Below, in pieces: positions 46,683 to 58,386 of a stretch of DNA of 64,000 bases. Origin of the DNA: Biscogniauxia marginata (Eukaryota > Ascomycota > Sordariomycetes > Xylariales > Xylariaceae); contig MU404064.1 in NCBI GenBank assembly GCA_022695795.1, forward strand, positions 124,001 through 188,000. The letters run 5' to 3'. The notes beneath the pieces were generated by a model that was not told the DNA's origin, did not search any database, and was given only the letters and a program-made list of their open reading frames with translations. Position 1 is the stretch's first letter, and the number at the start of each line of letters is the position of its first letter. Position numbers and translations under genes: made by a program.

Positions 46683-48676
46683 ATATTAACTGGGCTGATT
46701 GTTCACTACTGTAAAGGGTAATTGGTTGTTAGCATTAATACTCACGACTGAAAGGAAAAAAGTGTCATGGCAGTCAGTAGTACTACATGTAATAATAATA
46801 AGTAAGATCCAAGGCGCGAGAAGCGAGGCTCAAGTAATCTCTGTATTTATTATTACAACAGTGAAAAAAAAAATTGCATGAGAAAGAAAGGTTCTTCCAA
46901 CTGCTAGCGAGCTAAATATATTTCCTAAGCACCTACTTGATAATTAGATGCAAAAAAAAACCCTTCCCATATAGGCCAAGCCAAGACCAGATTACTGCAC
47001 CTGCATGTCTGAATACCCCCCGAAAGGTTGTGCATGCGAGACGGCTTACAACTTGAACAGGCGACCTCTGAATATGGGAAAAACCCTCTCCGTCCGAAGA
47101 CTCGAACCCAGTGGTCTGGGTCCCCATTGCTGGTCAGGTGGGTGGGATGTAACCACTATACCACGAGACCTAAGAGGGCGGGATGGCGTGTCGACAACGC
47201 GTTAGAAAACTGGCGTCTTAGCTGTACCTATGTACCACACACCTGTTGGATGGATGGATAGATTGATGCCTGGTCCAAGCTGCTATGGCTGGCTGAGGAA
47301 TCGACTTCTCCTCAGGCCTATTCATCACCCAGTCAACAAATACCTCGGTGGCACTTTGGACTTCCTCTATCACTAGCTTCGGGATGGATGGTGTATATAC
47401 TCTCATCTTCTTCGTTACGCCTCCCCTTCTCGCTGTATAAACGAGGGAGGAGGGACGTATATAACTACAAAAAGGTTACTAATGTGATGTCAAAACAAGT
47501 CCTATTAAGTAGGACGACTAACTTTAAGCAACAGCAACAATATGCCCCCGTTGCTTACGTGGTGATGATTTCACCTATTAACCCTTCCTGTGCCTCGATT
47601 AGCTAGCCAAGTTTCTCTCTTCTTGCCTCTTCTTCGAAAACATCAAAAGGGGTATCACACGCACTTTTCTCCATTCCACGCCACCCCTTTACGAGAACAT
47701 GGCTATCACATCAACTTTTGCCCAGGTACCTACCTAACCCCCCTGTCTACCACGTATCCATCTCGTTCTTTCTCCTCGTGAAGAGAGGAAGACATCAAAT
47801 GTCATACTTATACAATTAGCTGCCCCATTCGATCCACATCCGAGTTTACTGTTGTCGATTATGTTCTAAGCACCGAATCTACTGGCCCTTGGAATAACAA
47901 GCTCGCTGACAGGAACTAACGAGATCAGGCCAAACCTGAGCTATACGTCAACACCAAAATGTATTTCTCTTCACATTGCGATACTATATTACCTAGATAA
48001 TGAAGTAATCGGTAGAAGTACCTTATTCCAGTGTATGTAGCACCTACAGCCCACCAATATCGTGCCCCTGTAGCCCTACAGCTGTAGAGTCGTATCAGTG
48101 TCGAAGCATACAACGGACATAATGAGAAATTCGTTACTCAGGTAATCCTGATGAACATAGTACATTCTCGTTCTATTAAGATGGTATCTTCCCCTACGCC
48201 CCCAGCAAAGACCAGTCTAAGTAGACAGCTAGCCCGCCCGTCCCCCTCCCCATTCATTCATCCCCTTTCTTTTCCCGGGAACCTGACGAACCCCCCCTTG
48301 TACGGTCTGATGTGTATAGTCCTCGAAAAACAAAAGGAATAGACCAACCAAAGGATTCGTGTGTGACAGAAGAACTAATCATTACAAATAAGACAGACAT
48401 TATGATCCCAACATTTGTGTGCTAGGCATAGTAAGATAAATGGGGAGAAAGGTGAAAGTGAAATGCTAAAAGGACAAAAAAAACAACGGGGTATCGTATC
48501 AATTTGTAGTAGTGATCCAGCATGCTCCCAAAAACCAACAGAGACACATTCTTGACTGATGTCGTTTATCATGCGCCGGCCTGACCGGAAAACTGGCCTC
48601 GTTCCCATAGGTATAGCATATAGGAATACCAAGAGGCCGTTATCATATGGAAGGGTAGTAACCTTCACCTTTCGTC
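46683..48676. other. intergenic, 2 kb, with tRNA-like relic
   Basis: 3' flanks of the reductase (+) and kinesin (-) genes. A tRNA-like sequence on the minus strand near 47086-47170 is listed separately. Otherwise only short frames without motifs. Confidence 0.55.
47086..47170 (-). pseudogene. degenerate tRNA-like sequence
   Basis: Read on the minus strand it begins GGTCTCGTGGTATAGTGGTT, with an A-box-like TGGTATAGTGG. About 40 nt later comes a B-box-like GGTTCGAGTCT, and a TTTTT run follows just downstream. A D-arm and a 5-bp anticodon stem (TCCCA/TGGGG) can be drawn, but the anticodon loop is 16 nt with no clear anticodon, the T-stem is poor and the acceptor ends do not pair. I read it as a tRNA relic or a tRNA-derived (SINE-like) fragment rather than a working gene. 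Confidence 0.4.
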
Positions 48677-51290
48677 TCACATCAAGTCGTCATCAACCGC
48701 CATGGTCTCCCACTTCTTCGCCGGGAGCTTGCGCATCTTCTTCGTCGGACTGCTACTGCCACTGCCGCTGCCACTGCCGTTTCCGTTCCCGTTGCTCGTG
48801 ACTCTGAGTTTCTCCATCCGGTTCCCCAGGCCTACAATATCCGTAGCCTTCATGCTTGGCACGTCGCCCCTTTCCTGGAGCGGTGCGCGTCTAGTCGGCG
48901 TCCGGCCCGAAAGTTCGCGCTTGAGCACGGCGTTCTCGCGTCGTAAGCGCTCGTTCTCTTGCTCAAGGTTCTCGATGAGCACGTTCTCTTTGTCCTCATT
49001 CTCCTCGTCCTCGTCGCTAGGTGCTGTGACGACCACCCCGACGCCACGGGTCAACACTTCGACCTTGCGGTCCCAGTGCTCCTCGCCCCGCTCCTGCTCA
49101 ATGGAGAGCGAGGCCTTCCACCGGCCCATCTCCATAGCCAGCCGCTGTTCGAAATCGGCATGGCATTCCTCGCGGATTTCCTGCTCGAGCTCTATGGCGC
49201 GGTCCTCTAAGGACATCAGATGGGCCTCCGCGGTCATGCGAGCCTCGGTTTCGCGTGCTAGTTCGGTGTTTAGTTGTGCGATCATGTCTGCCATGCGCGC
49301 GATTTCCAGGGCTGCGTTCTCCATCGTACCACGATCCGTATCGGACAGTGGCGAAAAGGTTCGGCTGTGCATGGCTGACGGTTGGAAGAATGGTCTGCTA
49401 GTATCAGTCGGTGATATGGGACTGCTACGACCGGGATCAGATCCTGGTCTAGATTCTGGCCGGGCAAACTGGGCACCAGTATTGCCATTAGCCAGGATGG
49501 TGGAGGTAATGGAAGGGACACGAGGTACCGTAACCTCACGAGCTAGTGCACTATATCGTAGAATCTGAGATGTCGCGTTGAAGTCGCCTAGCGGATCAGC
49601 GGTCACGATCATGACGGCCTTTTGAGGCGCACGGCGGTGTGAAGTGGAGTTTGCAAGCGAGGCCGAAGGGAACGAATTCGAGAAGAGGAGCTCGGTCAAC
49701 TTGCACTGTCGGAAGGGCACCAGGTTTGGCTGTTGTTCGGTTAGTTGGTGCTATAAAATGCAGACCGAGTGCCACGTACCTTTGGGGTCGTATTCGCGTC
49801 GCTCTGCATCTGCAGGCACTGACCAAGATACATTAGACTCTCGTTGATCTTTCCCGCCTCGGCCAATGTTGCGCCTTGGGTCTTCGCATCTCGCGCACGT
49901 TCACTACCTGCAAGGTCAACAATGCTCAAGGTGCTCGTGCCCCAGGGCCCACTGGTCCGACCACGCCGCCGTTTCTTGACCTCCACGCAGAAGAAGCCAT
50001 GGCTTCGGGACGAAACACTATTGCTACCAGTTCCGGCCACTCGTCTCTCATGCAGGCCAGCATCAAGAACCATCAGCGCCTCCTTAAGATTGCCGCAGAT
50101 AACCTTTCGCAACCCAGCCACTACCTTCCGATCCGGTGACAGTTCAGTCGACTTGAATAGGAGAGGTCGGCGACGATATTCCTTCGTGTTGTTCGCTTTG
50201 ATCGGGGGTGTTAGTAGGTCGAAGATACGGTCGTTGTACACTTCGTACATCGAGATGACGATGGCATATTCGGCAGATGGATCGCAAGACGCTCGGATCG
50301 AACTAATATCGGGCACTTGAGGAAAGTTGGTCGGACGCTGCAAATGACGCCTCGAGGTCGACAGCGGAGCGCAATCCTTTAATGGAGACTTAGTTAAGTT
50401 CTTATTCCTCGCAGCCGAGGTCAGGGACATGTAGTGCTTTGATGGAGACGCGTTGGCCAACTTTGGCTTGCTCGACGCTACTGGCGTCTGGGGCGGCTTC
50501 CTTAGCTGGCTTGGGGGTGTGGAAAGTAATGTTACGTGCGACATGTCATCTTCATGACGAACAAGCCGTACGCCATTAGGGCTGACTGGAAAGTGGCCAG
50601 GAGGCTGGGGGTAACTGTCAAGTAGAGAGGGTCGTACAGTCATTGGTGTCGCTGCCCTTGATCCAGCTCGAGATGAAGCTGAGGCGGCAAAATCACTGTA
50701 TACTGTGTCGAGGAATGCCGATGCAGAGAAAATGGCTGCCTCGGATGCATCTGAGGTTCGTATGCTCGTCTCGAGCGCAGGATAAGTGTCACAGTCGACG
50801 ATGCTTTGGTCGATAGATCGAAATACGGCGTCGAGCGAAAGTTGAGTTAAGCCTCGTTGGCTTTTCGACCCAAGTATAGTATGTGACTACCACTCTTGTT
50901 AGCCAATGCCCTCTCTTGCTGCTGGATCGAAGCTGGTGGATGTCTGCAACATGCCTTGCCTGAGCCCGTGACTCCAAGAGTTGCCAATAGACCATCGGTT
51001 CCATCGCCACCATATGGTGCTAGAACGCCTTCGACTAAGGGTAGGACCCTGGTGCCCTGGAATAGGTCCAGCTGCGTGGAATTCTCTTCGAAAACGCGCG
51101 TGAATGCAAACTTCTCTATGGCTCGTCTTCGGTCATTCGGAGGATTCAAAGTGATGTGCGTTGGAGCGTCGTCCCCCTCGGGTTCTTCGACCAGCAGGAA
51201 TCGTTCGGCAGCAGAGTTCGCTGGCGGAGGAGGTCTCAAGCGCAGGTAGACCTGGAATAGGTTCGCGTGAGACTTCGGCGGAGGATTCAT
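48677..51290 (-). CDS. kinesin motor protein (kinesin-6/MKLP-like)
   Basis: Three exons, complement(48677..49729, 49780..50886, 50955..51290), 831 aa. Intron 1 (68 nt) is GC-AG: AAG|GCATGT ... GGCTAAC ... GGTAG|TCACAT. It lies inside the P-loop GVTGSGK|SHT (from residue 106). Intron 2 (50 nt) is GT-AG. The start MNPPPKSHANLFQVYLRLRPP is the first Met next to beta-1 of the motor. Motor motifs: P-loop, YEVYNDRIFDLLTPP, switch I NSVSSRSHGFF, switch II IVDLAGSERARDAKTQ, and NLVPFRQCKLTELL. A poorly conserved insert of about 120 residues (roughly 145-265, rich in Ser/Pro) sits before the YEVYNDR strand; large inserts here are seen in kinesin-6 (MKLP/KIF20), the spindle-midzone motors. Coiled coils follow the motor, then a Gly/Ser/Asn repeat and a basic tail. 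Class assignment is tentative; motor identity is firm. Confidence 0.9.
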
Positions 51291-53427
51291 CGTGTAACTA
51301 CAATTGTACTCGTAATCGTAACCGTAACCGCAACCGTGTAGGTACTTCGGACTATATGCACGCAACTTCACGGCTACAATATGCGGTGAGTTGGTTCGTG
51401 GAGTTGACGCAATGCAACTATTACGTGCAGCAGAAGTAGTTGAAAATTAGGGTGTACTTCAAAGTTCCACCACGGTGCGAAACATTCTGCACGAATTCGA
51501 CGTGAGGTGTTGAAGGACTTGGTTGTCATTGGATGAATTCAGAGCGTGTTTACTGTTGAATCGTGAATTCGATGTTGAGCCGGCAACCACTGCCTAGAAA
51601 CAGTGGGGACTGGACTCGGAGATGCACAAGCCACATCGATTTCAGTCCACAGCCCCACATCCCCAGCTAGCCCCGCGTTACCTTGCCTTTCCTGGCATCG
51701 CGCCCCAGGGCCATTCAATCATGAAGCTTTGCGCCCCGCGGCGCGGCGATCCATCCACCATAACTGCCCTGGCCGCCGGACGGGACGGGACTGATCCACT
51801 TCGAGATTTTGATCGGATCATATGGCGCGCATATAACGTCGCCGCTAGAACCAATAAAAAGTTGGTGGTATAAGCAAGGCCAGCACAGACCCCTATTTTC
51901 CAACCCTTGCTTAACTGCTTTACTACACACATCATAGTGTATACACAGTATCTATCTTTAGCGGCATACCTTAGGTATGTACACCAGTTTTCACATTATC
52001 AGCAGTGTTACCCAGGGTACTACCTACCTACCTATGTATTAGCAATTGTACGACATGAGTACAAAGCGAGCATCACCCGAAATTACGAGAAATGCAAGAT
52101 TAATTAATTAATTGGAGTCGTCATTGGCTCCGTGGTCAGTTGTCACATTGCCCACGTGCCTCAGTGCGACGGCGACAACCGTAAGGGTTGGTCTGGATCG
52201 AAGCCGAAATACAGTCAGATACCCCTTTAACTTGGAACGCCATATGCAACTGATAATGCACCCCTCGCAAGCACTTGTTCTCATTGCTTGCTTTTAGCGA
52301 ACATGATGCCGTCTGACACACAGAACATGCCTTCCGAGTTGTTGGAAAGAGGGGTATTACAGTTGATATGCGGGGCCTGAGAGATGTATGCGTATTGATA
52401 CAACATGTATCGATATATAAAGTGCGAAAAAAGGGGGGCGAGGGGTTAGAAAAACGATGGAAAGATGTTAATGAGTGCCACCTCCTTTCCCATTGGGAAG
52501 CTATGGAATATATAAATCCTATTACCTACCTATATACATACAGTATATAACGGAGATATCCTTCATGCATCCATTCCACTACCATCAAGTCTAAACGAAA
52601 TCGGAAGCAGCGGGGTTAACCACCGATTTCCGAAAGGGGAGCCCTTCACAAAATGTGGTGATCGTCGTTGCAGATTTTCAGCCTGAGGAAGTTGGCCACG
52701 GTGGAGACAGATGATGGACAAGTGCATTGGCGGGTTAGGCCGTGATGTAGGTATTTCGCACATACTACCCTGGTGAGCAGTGTATATCACGGCCCAACCT
52801 TAGGGTAGTCAGTACTATGTAAGTTAGTTCGTGTAAGTTAATTCGTGAAGGAGAGTAAGCGGGACGAGTTGGAGAGAAAATATTCTCGTTCCATCCAACC
52901 CCTCAGGCTGAGATCAGCATCAGCCCCGCCAACTTGGTGTTGGAGCATTTGCTGCAAGTACGTACGTACATACATGAATAAATATGGAACGAGGTGTATA
53001 CAATACAGGTTGCAGAGACTGTGCCAGGATTTATCACTACTTCATTGCCACCTAAAGGAACTATCCCATTCTAGTACTAAGCGCACTGGAACGGCACAGG
53101 GAGACAAAAGTTTGAACGGTTTTCGTGTCACAGTTCTAAGATGACTCCAATATGACTCCGAAGAGTACGTCACAGGGTGACCAGGGAGAAACTCAAGAGG
53201 AAAGGGGGAAATAGGGAATTCTCTACTTGGTGCTAGTTAACGTTAAGCTGAGAAATAGAAGCGAGGGTGTGTATATTCCAAACTTCATGTTATCAACTGT
53301 ATCAGTCTCCTCGACTAAAAATCTGCCAACATACAGAGGGGGGGTAGACGAGAGGTTCCGTCACGACTAAGTTGAAACCTGCACTACAGCGATGAGGGAT
53401 GAGGTGTTGCATCAGGTGTTTGTGGTG

Positions 53428-53470
53428 TTTGTTTGTTCGTTCGTTCGTTCGTTCGTTCTTTTTTTTTTCC
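53428..53470. repeat. (GTTC)n microsatellite followed by poly-T
   Basis: Five to six tandem TTCG/GTTC units, then a run of T and C. Simple repeat in non-coding DNA. Confidence 0.85.
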
Positions 53471-54003
53471 CCTCGAAGGGAGTTAAGATGCGGCTTCGAA
53501 CTAGCGCTGGCCACGATGAGCCAGCAGTAGCTAAAATAGCAGAAATAGCCAATCACAAGCACTACATCTGTACGTCTTAGCGGGTTCCAGTGGACCACGG
53601 TGGGTAATAGTGGACCGTGGTGGGCATTTAGCAGCACAAACGCAAAAGGCGGTGACACATCGCCTAAAAGGGTTTAAGGTTCGTCTCACCTACCACCCGA
53701 CGAATCAGGGACCCGCGGGCTTTCTAGGTCACCCCACCAATACCGAAGAGGGAGAAGAGAAAAAAAAAAAGTTAGGTCCCGTTTGGTGAGGTGCAGCAGG
53801 TGCTCCGGCTCTGGTATATCCACCATGAAATTTTCCCGGGTCTATCTTTTCCTTCCTCCTTCTCTTCCTCCCCAGGAAACCAACCCACCACCAAAACAAG
53901 ACAACGAAGTCGCACTATCACAATACCAAAAACAATACCCAGAATATACAATATCACTTCGTCGAGAATCATGCCTTCGGCCGTCGCTGAGCTGTAAACC
54001 CCC

Positions 54004-54039
54004 ACTGCGGGACGGTCCCTCCTGGACACGTCCCGCAGT
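54004..54039. repeat. strong GC-rich hairpin
   Basis: The arm ACTGCGGGACG (54004-54014) is perfectly complementary to CGTCCCGCAGT (54029-54039). Inside it GTCC (54015-54018) pairs with GGAC (54024-54027), leaving one bulged A and a 5-nt loop. That is 15 base pairs in all, about 0.5 kb before the acidic-protein gene. It is not followed by a T-run, so it does not look like a Pol III product. Confidence 0.75.
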
Positions 54040-54537
54040 CCGTCAGTTCACCGAGTAATTCAATTCCTAATTCGACCTCGACGAAGTTATACAGGCTTTC
54101 ATTGTCTTGTGCTCCTAGGCAAGGGGGTATTGAGAGTCTGAATACCTAACAGAATTACTGCGCAAATTGCCCGTTCGCAGAGGGGCTTGCTGCTTCGACA
54201 TCGTAACCACCATTCACCGCACAACCTCCATCCTCACTCTCTAGCACCCGCATACATCACCAATCACCCTCTCCCTTCACCTGTATTCACATAACCACGC
54301 CGACCAATTCTGTGAGGAGCAGTTGTAGAACGGTGGACATACAAACTATTCAAGTCGAGCACAAAAATCTTTTGCGGGTACTCGACAGAATTTGTTCTGC
54401 ATTATTTCGAGATATTCCCAGTCCGTGCAGTCTTGTCAAGTATCGATCGAGCTTCACCGCTGTTTGTACCAATCGCCGAGTCTGTTAGACCCTGGCCCAC
54501 CCCTGCAGATACACCATTCCCACAGACTACCTGGTAA

Positions 54538-56367
54538 ATGACCATGTCGAGAAACGTCCGGCAAGTAGCCCCGATTGCTCCCGTCAAGGTCAGCAAGCGG
54601 CGAGCCTCTGACGTCTCTTCGTCGCTTGACCTCTCCGACGAGGACGGCTATTCCGGAGTTGAAGATATTACCGATTCTGATGATGACGAGGAAGATGTGG
54701 ATGCGGCCGAGGAGGAGCACATTCTTTCCGCCGAATTGCACCAGATAATTCGGAGCTCCCCTCGGCCGCGTGACGAAGATGAACAACAAGGGGACGACGA
54801 GGATGATGACGACGGTGATGCCGAAGAGGACGATTACGAGGGAGACGAAGATGACGAAGATGATAACGACAGCTGGGCTGGTATCGTATCCGATACCGAT
54901 ACCACTGGCCACCATGAGCATGTCCCCGAGCAGGAGTATACGGCGGCGGTTCCACGTCGCGTTCGTTTTGATGTCCCCGACTCTTCGGATGACGACTCAA
55001 CTGAGACAGATGAGGATCTTGATAGTGGCTTCTTCCCTGATCTCTTCGTTGACAAGAGTACACTTGATCCCACTTTCCGTCGTGAGATTGAGAGCGACCC
55101 CTTCCCAGACGACTCATCTGCTTCAGACGGCGTTTGGGATCCTTACAGCCAACCCCCCATGTACCCTGATAAACGTATTCCGGGAGCAAGCTCGGATTTC
55201 GAAGCTCTCATTGCAGCCATGGAAGACGAAGACAGCAGTACACCTGTCGCCACGCCTCTAACGCATCACGACCTGTCGACTGCTGTCTCGACTCCTGCTG
55301 CATCACCCGAGAAGGATGACATATCTTTGGATGGGTACCAAAGTGAGTATTAATATGCGGGCCTTGGGGAAAGGGATTTTTGCTAATCGACCCACTCAGC
55401 CGATGGTGACACGACTGACGAAGAGGATCCCCCAGAGAGACTCCCTCGGCGTAAGACTCGACGGGAGACTGTGGAAGAGGACAACTCTTCGGACTCAGAT
55501 GTTGTCACGCTCATCAGGCCTCGTCGTGGGCAGCCCCGTGTTGGACGATTTGACCTTGATAAATCCAGCAAGAAGCCCATTGCGATCCTCAATCCAAGAA
55601 CGGGGAAGATGATGATCTTCACTCACCAGACCATGAGAGGGAAGGGATTCGATCTCTCTCCGGAGCAATTCAACTTCCAGTTCTTCGACCAGCCTCAGTC
55701 ATCCCCCATCCTCAGCAATCCGGGCAATATCATGATGAGCGGCATGATCTCCTCCAGTACATACGGCGACTTTATGAACACCCACGCCGTTGGTCCCGCG
55801 GAAGCATGGTATGCTCAGGGCCCGGACGGGAGTGCAGTGGCTGAAAGCTCTGATTCGGACGGTGCTATGGTCGATGATGAAGAGAAAAACCTCAAGCTCG
55901 AAGACTTTGTCACTCTTGGTGATGATTCTTCCGATGACGACGATGACGACAACGATGCTAAGCTGATCGAGGATGAGGCAGAGGACATATTTCGCACACC
56001 TGCACGTCCTACTACTGCATCCAGTGATGTGACATCTTTACTCGATCACTTCGAGCACAACGCCAATATTGTCGGCGCTTTCCGAAGAGACCAAGCGAAC
56101 CATCAGCTGATCAGCCGTAGTAAAGCTACTCGTGAGTCGCTAGCGTTCTCTGGTCCCTACTTTGAGGGTACACTCCGTGGCATTAAGGATGGGCGGATCG
56201 CAACCACCAATGTTCCCATTTCGCCTCTGCGCAGACAGAAGAAGATGCCCGAACTGGCTAGCAGCCTATTAGCACCCATGTCACAGAAGCGAAAGGCATC
56301 ATCTGAACATCATCCAGGCCACAAGCGACAAAGAAGCATCCCCGATGTAGAACCGCTCAGAATCTAA
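54538..56367 (+). CDS. very acidic nuclear-type protein, unknown; possible CRF1/IFH1-like factor
   Basis: Two exons, join(54538..55342, 55400..56367), 590 aa; 57-nt intron GTGAGT...CTCAG splitting a Thr codon. A second ATG two codons in is an equally good start. The N-terminal half is dominated by Asp/Glu/Ser runs (about residues 25-120) and many Ser-Asp clusters that resemble casein kinase 2 sites. The most structured part is around KKPIAILNPRTGKMMIFTHQ (about residues 347-366), followed by FDLSPEQFNFQFF. A third acidic run lies about residues 450-480, and the C-terminus is basic (SQKRKASSEHHPGHKRQRS), a probable nuclear localisation signal. The layout recalls fungal Ifh1/CRF1-type ribosomal-protein-gene regulators, but this is weak and I would not assign it without a profile search. 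Confidence 0.75.
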
Positions 56368-58386
56368 GCATCATACATACATGCCTTGCGTCGTTTACTC
56401 CCGGCATCCCTCGCATTTTATTCATTTGACCCAAAAGACGTCGTTGGACGGCATGACCTTACAGAGAAGGTCATCCCTGGCCACGCACACCACTCGCATA
56501 CGCGTTTATTCACTTTTCTTAGTAAAAATATGTATTTCAATTGATTTTCCGGCTTCCTCGTCGAGGTGCCTATTCCTAGTTGTGTTTCACCATTGATTTG
56601 GACGGGGAATTTAGCCACCGTCAAGGTACAATCGCCTACAAGAATGGCGTGAGCAAGTACCTATTTGTATCCTTTGCTCCTAGACGGCTTGTTATGTTTG
56701 CAAGCTATATCTGATGGATGGATCACAGCAAGGCGGAATGGGTCATCCCTCTCGGACACCAAAAGTTCAGACTCACATTGTTTCTTCTTCAAGTTTTCTC
56801 TTTACTAAAATAAAAGTGTACGATAACCGGCTAGAGCGATAATACCCAAGGGCCTGGATTCCTCACTTCGTCGAAGAGACATGGATGGAACATGGCAAAA
56901 AGGGGGTTTATTTGTATAGATACTCGTGGGAGAGACGAAGCAATGAACACACTGAAAGGTGTATATCATGAGCTGGTCAGCCTCCTGCTACGGTGTCTAA
57001 TTACTTTGCAACTTGCAGACTATCGCGAAAGTGATATCTGCATCATCCACTAGCTAACAAGGAAAAATAAATAAAAATGCAATATCAGTGTTAAAGACGT
57101 GCTTTGTTTTCAGAATTATGTTCCTCTCCTTAGCATGTGATGCTTTATCGCTATTCACGAATGCATCTAAACCTCTGTTATACTCTGAGCTGCCTTAAGC
57201 TCCAATCACCGGTATGGTATTAGGTCCATCGTAAAAGATGACCTATGTTAAGGCACTAAAAGACCCGGAATGTGCATAGGAGACATATATGATGATGGTG
57301 TGGGCGACTGTCAAAATGCTGGCTTACCACAAGTTACCACTGGCAAAACCTCCCTATCCAAGTGGCGAGGTGGTAAGACCTACACGAGTACATTCCCGTC
57401 CGCCCCGTCCGCCCCGTCCGCCCCCTCCCCCCGGAAGCTCGTTATTCCAGGCCCCCCATAGATGAGGTCATATTCATTGCTGTTGGTATTGTAGATGCTC
57501 AATTTTAGAGCTGGAGAGAAGGCGAGAAAATATCTCGTTTACGGCCCCCAAACCGAGCATATTGCGAATATGCCCTCGTCGATTATAGGTCGAAAGAGGG
57601 TTACATCGCTGAATCGTTAACGAAACCCTGTTTAGGTTATGACCCAGACGGTCCGGGAATAGTGCAAGATCTTACTACTTAGTAATGTATTGTCAGACTA
57701 CCCCTGGAAGTTGTCTTAACTAAATCTAGGCGATTACAATGGAACGGCTGACATATTTCCTTAGCCGAGTTTAGAACGCTACCTACATGTACTTGATTAA
57801 TTATAACCTAGAACGGTTGGGCAAATAAGTTCGACGTTAAGCTTTTGTGTCACTGGTATACAATGTCAGGGGGGCTATTTGATAGGTAGGTAGGTAGTTG
57901 CATACATATGCGATACTGGTGTTGCATGAGAAGAGGCATCAGCCAGATCGAACCATTACAGTAGTCGAATCTATACACATAAACTTACCTACCTGGTATC
58001 CCGGGTCGACCCAGATCCTGGGGGGATCTCATTTCATACCCACCGCCCTAAACCAATCTGAATAGAATGTCTATCTCAAGGTAACATCGACAAGCCCAGG
58101 GAGGAAGTGATGAATCTGCCCCCTCGCAATCACCAATGCAGGCGACTTTCATGGTGCATGGGTAAGTAAGTAAAGCATTTTGTAATACAAAATCCATCTC
58201 ACCCTTATCACCCTTCTTCTCCCTCCCGCGCTTGACTCTCCCACCTCACCGTTCCATATCCTCGTATATCAGCTCTCAGCTCTATACCCTAGGAGAATTA
58301 CCTTAGGTGTTTAGTCAGAGCAAGGAAAAAAAAGAAAAAAAACCTTGCTGCGCGGATGTGCGAAGAGTGTTGGACTCATTGATTGG
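56368..58386. other. intergenic, 2 kb
   Basis: 3' flank of the acidic-protein gene and upstream region of the permease gene. Contains a tandem GC-rich repeat near 57398 and TAGGTAGGTAGGTAG near 57883. Just before the permease start are poly-A (58326-58341) and CT-rich stretches. No gene is recognised. Confidence 0.55.
57398..57424. repeat. tandem repeat, 9-bp unit, 3 copies
   Basis: Unit GTCCGCCCC repeated three times, then C-rich sequence. Very GC-rich against an AT-richer background. Confidence 0.75.

Larger units (their letters stand above)
51291..54537. other. intergenic, 3.2 kb
   Basis: Divergent region between the kinesin (-) and the acidic-protein gene (+). Near 51305-51340 is a degenerate CGTAAC/CGCAAC hexamer run in the kinesin leader. 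A (GTTC)n microsatellite and a strong GC-rich hairpin are listed separately. The stretch 54060-54530 is pyrimidine-rich and may be the leader of the downstream gene. No other gene is seen. Confidence 0.5.

Noticed and set aside
48702..49568. 288-codon plus-strand frame over the kinesin tail
   Set aside because: Ser/Arg-rich shadow of the coiled-coil exon; the kinesin exon on the other strand is well supported.
53428..53470. (GTTC)n run as a CRISPR or telomere-like array
   Set aside because: It is a plain tetranucleotide microsatellite without spacers, and the unit is not a telomere repeat.
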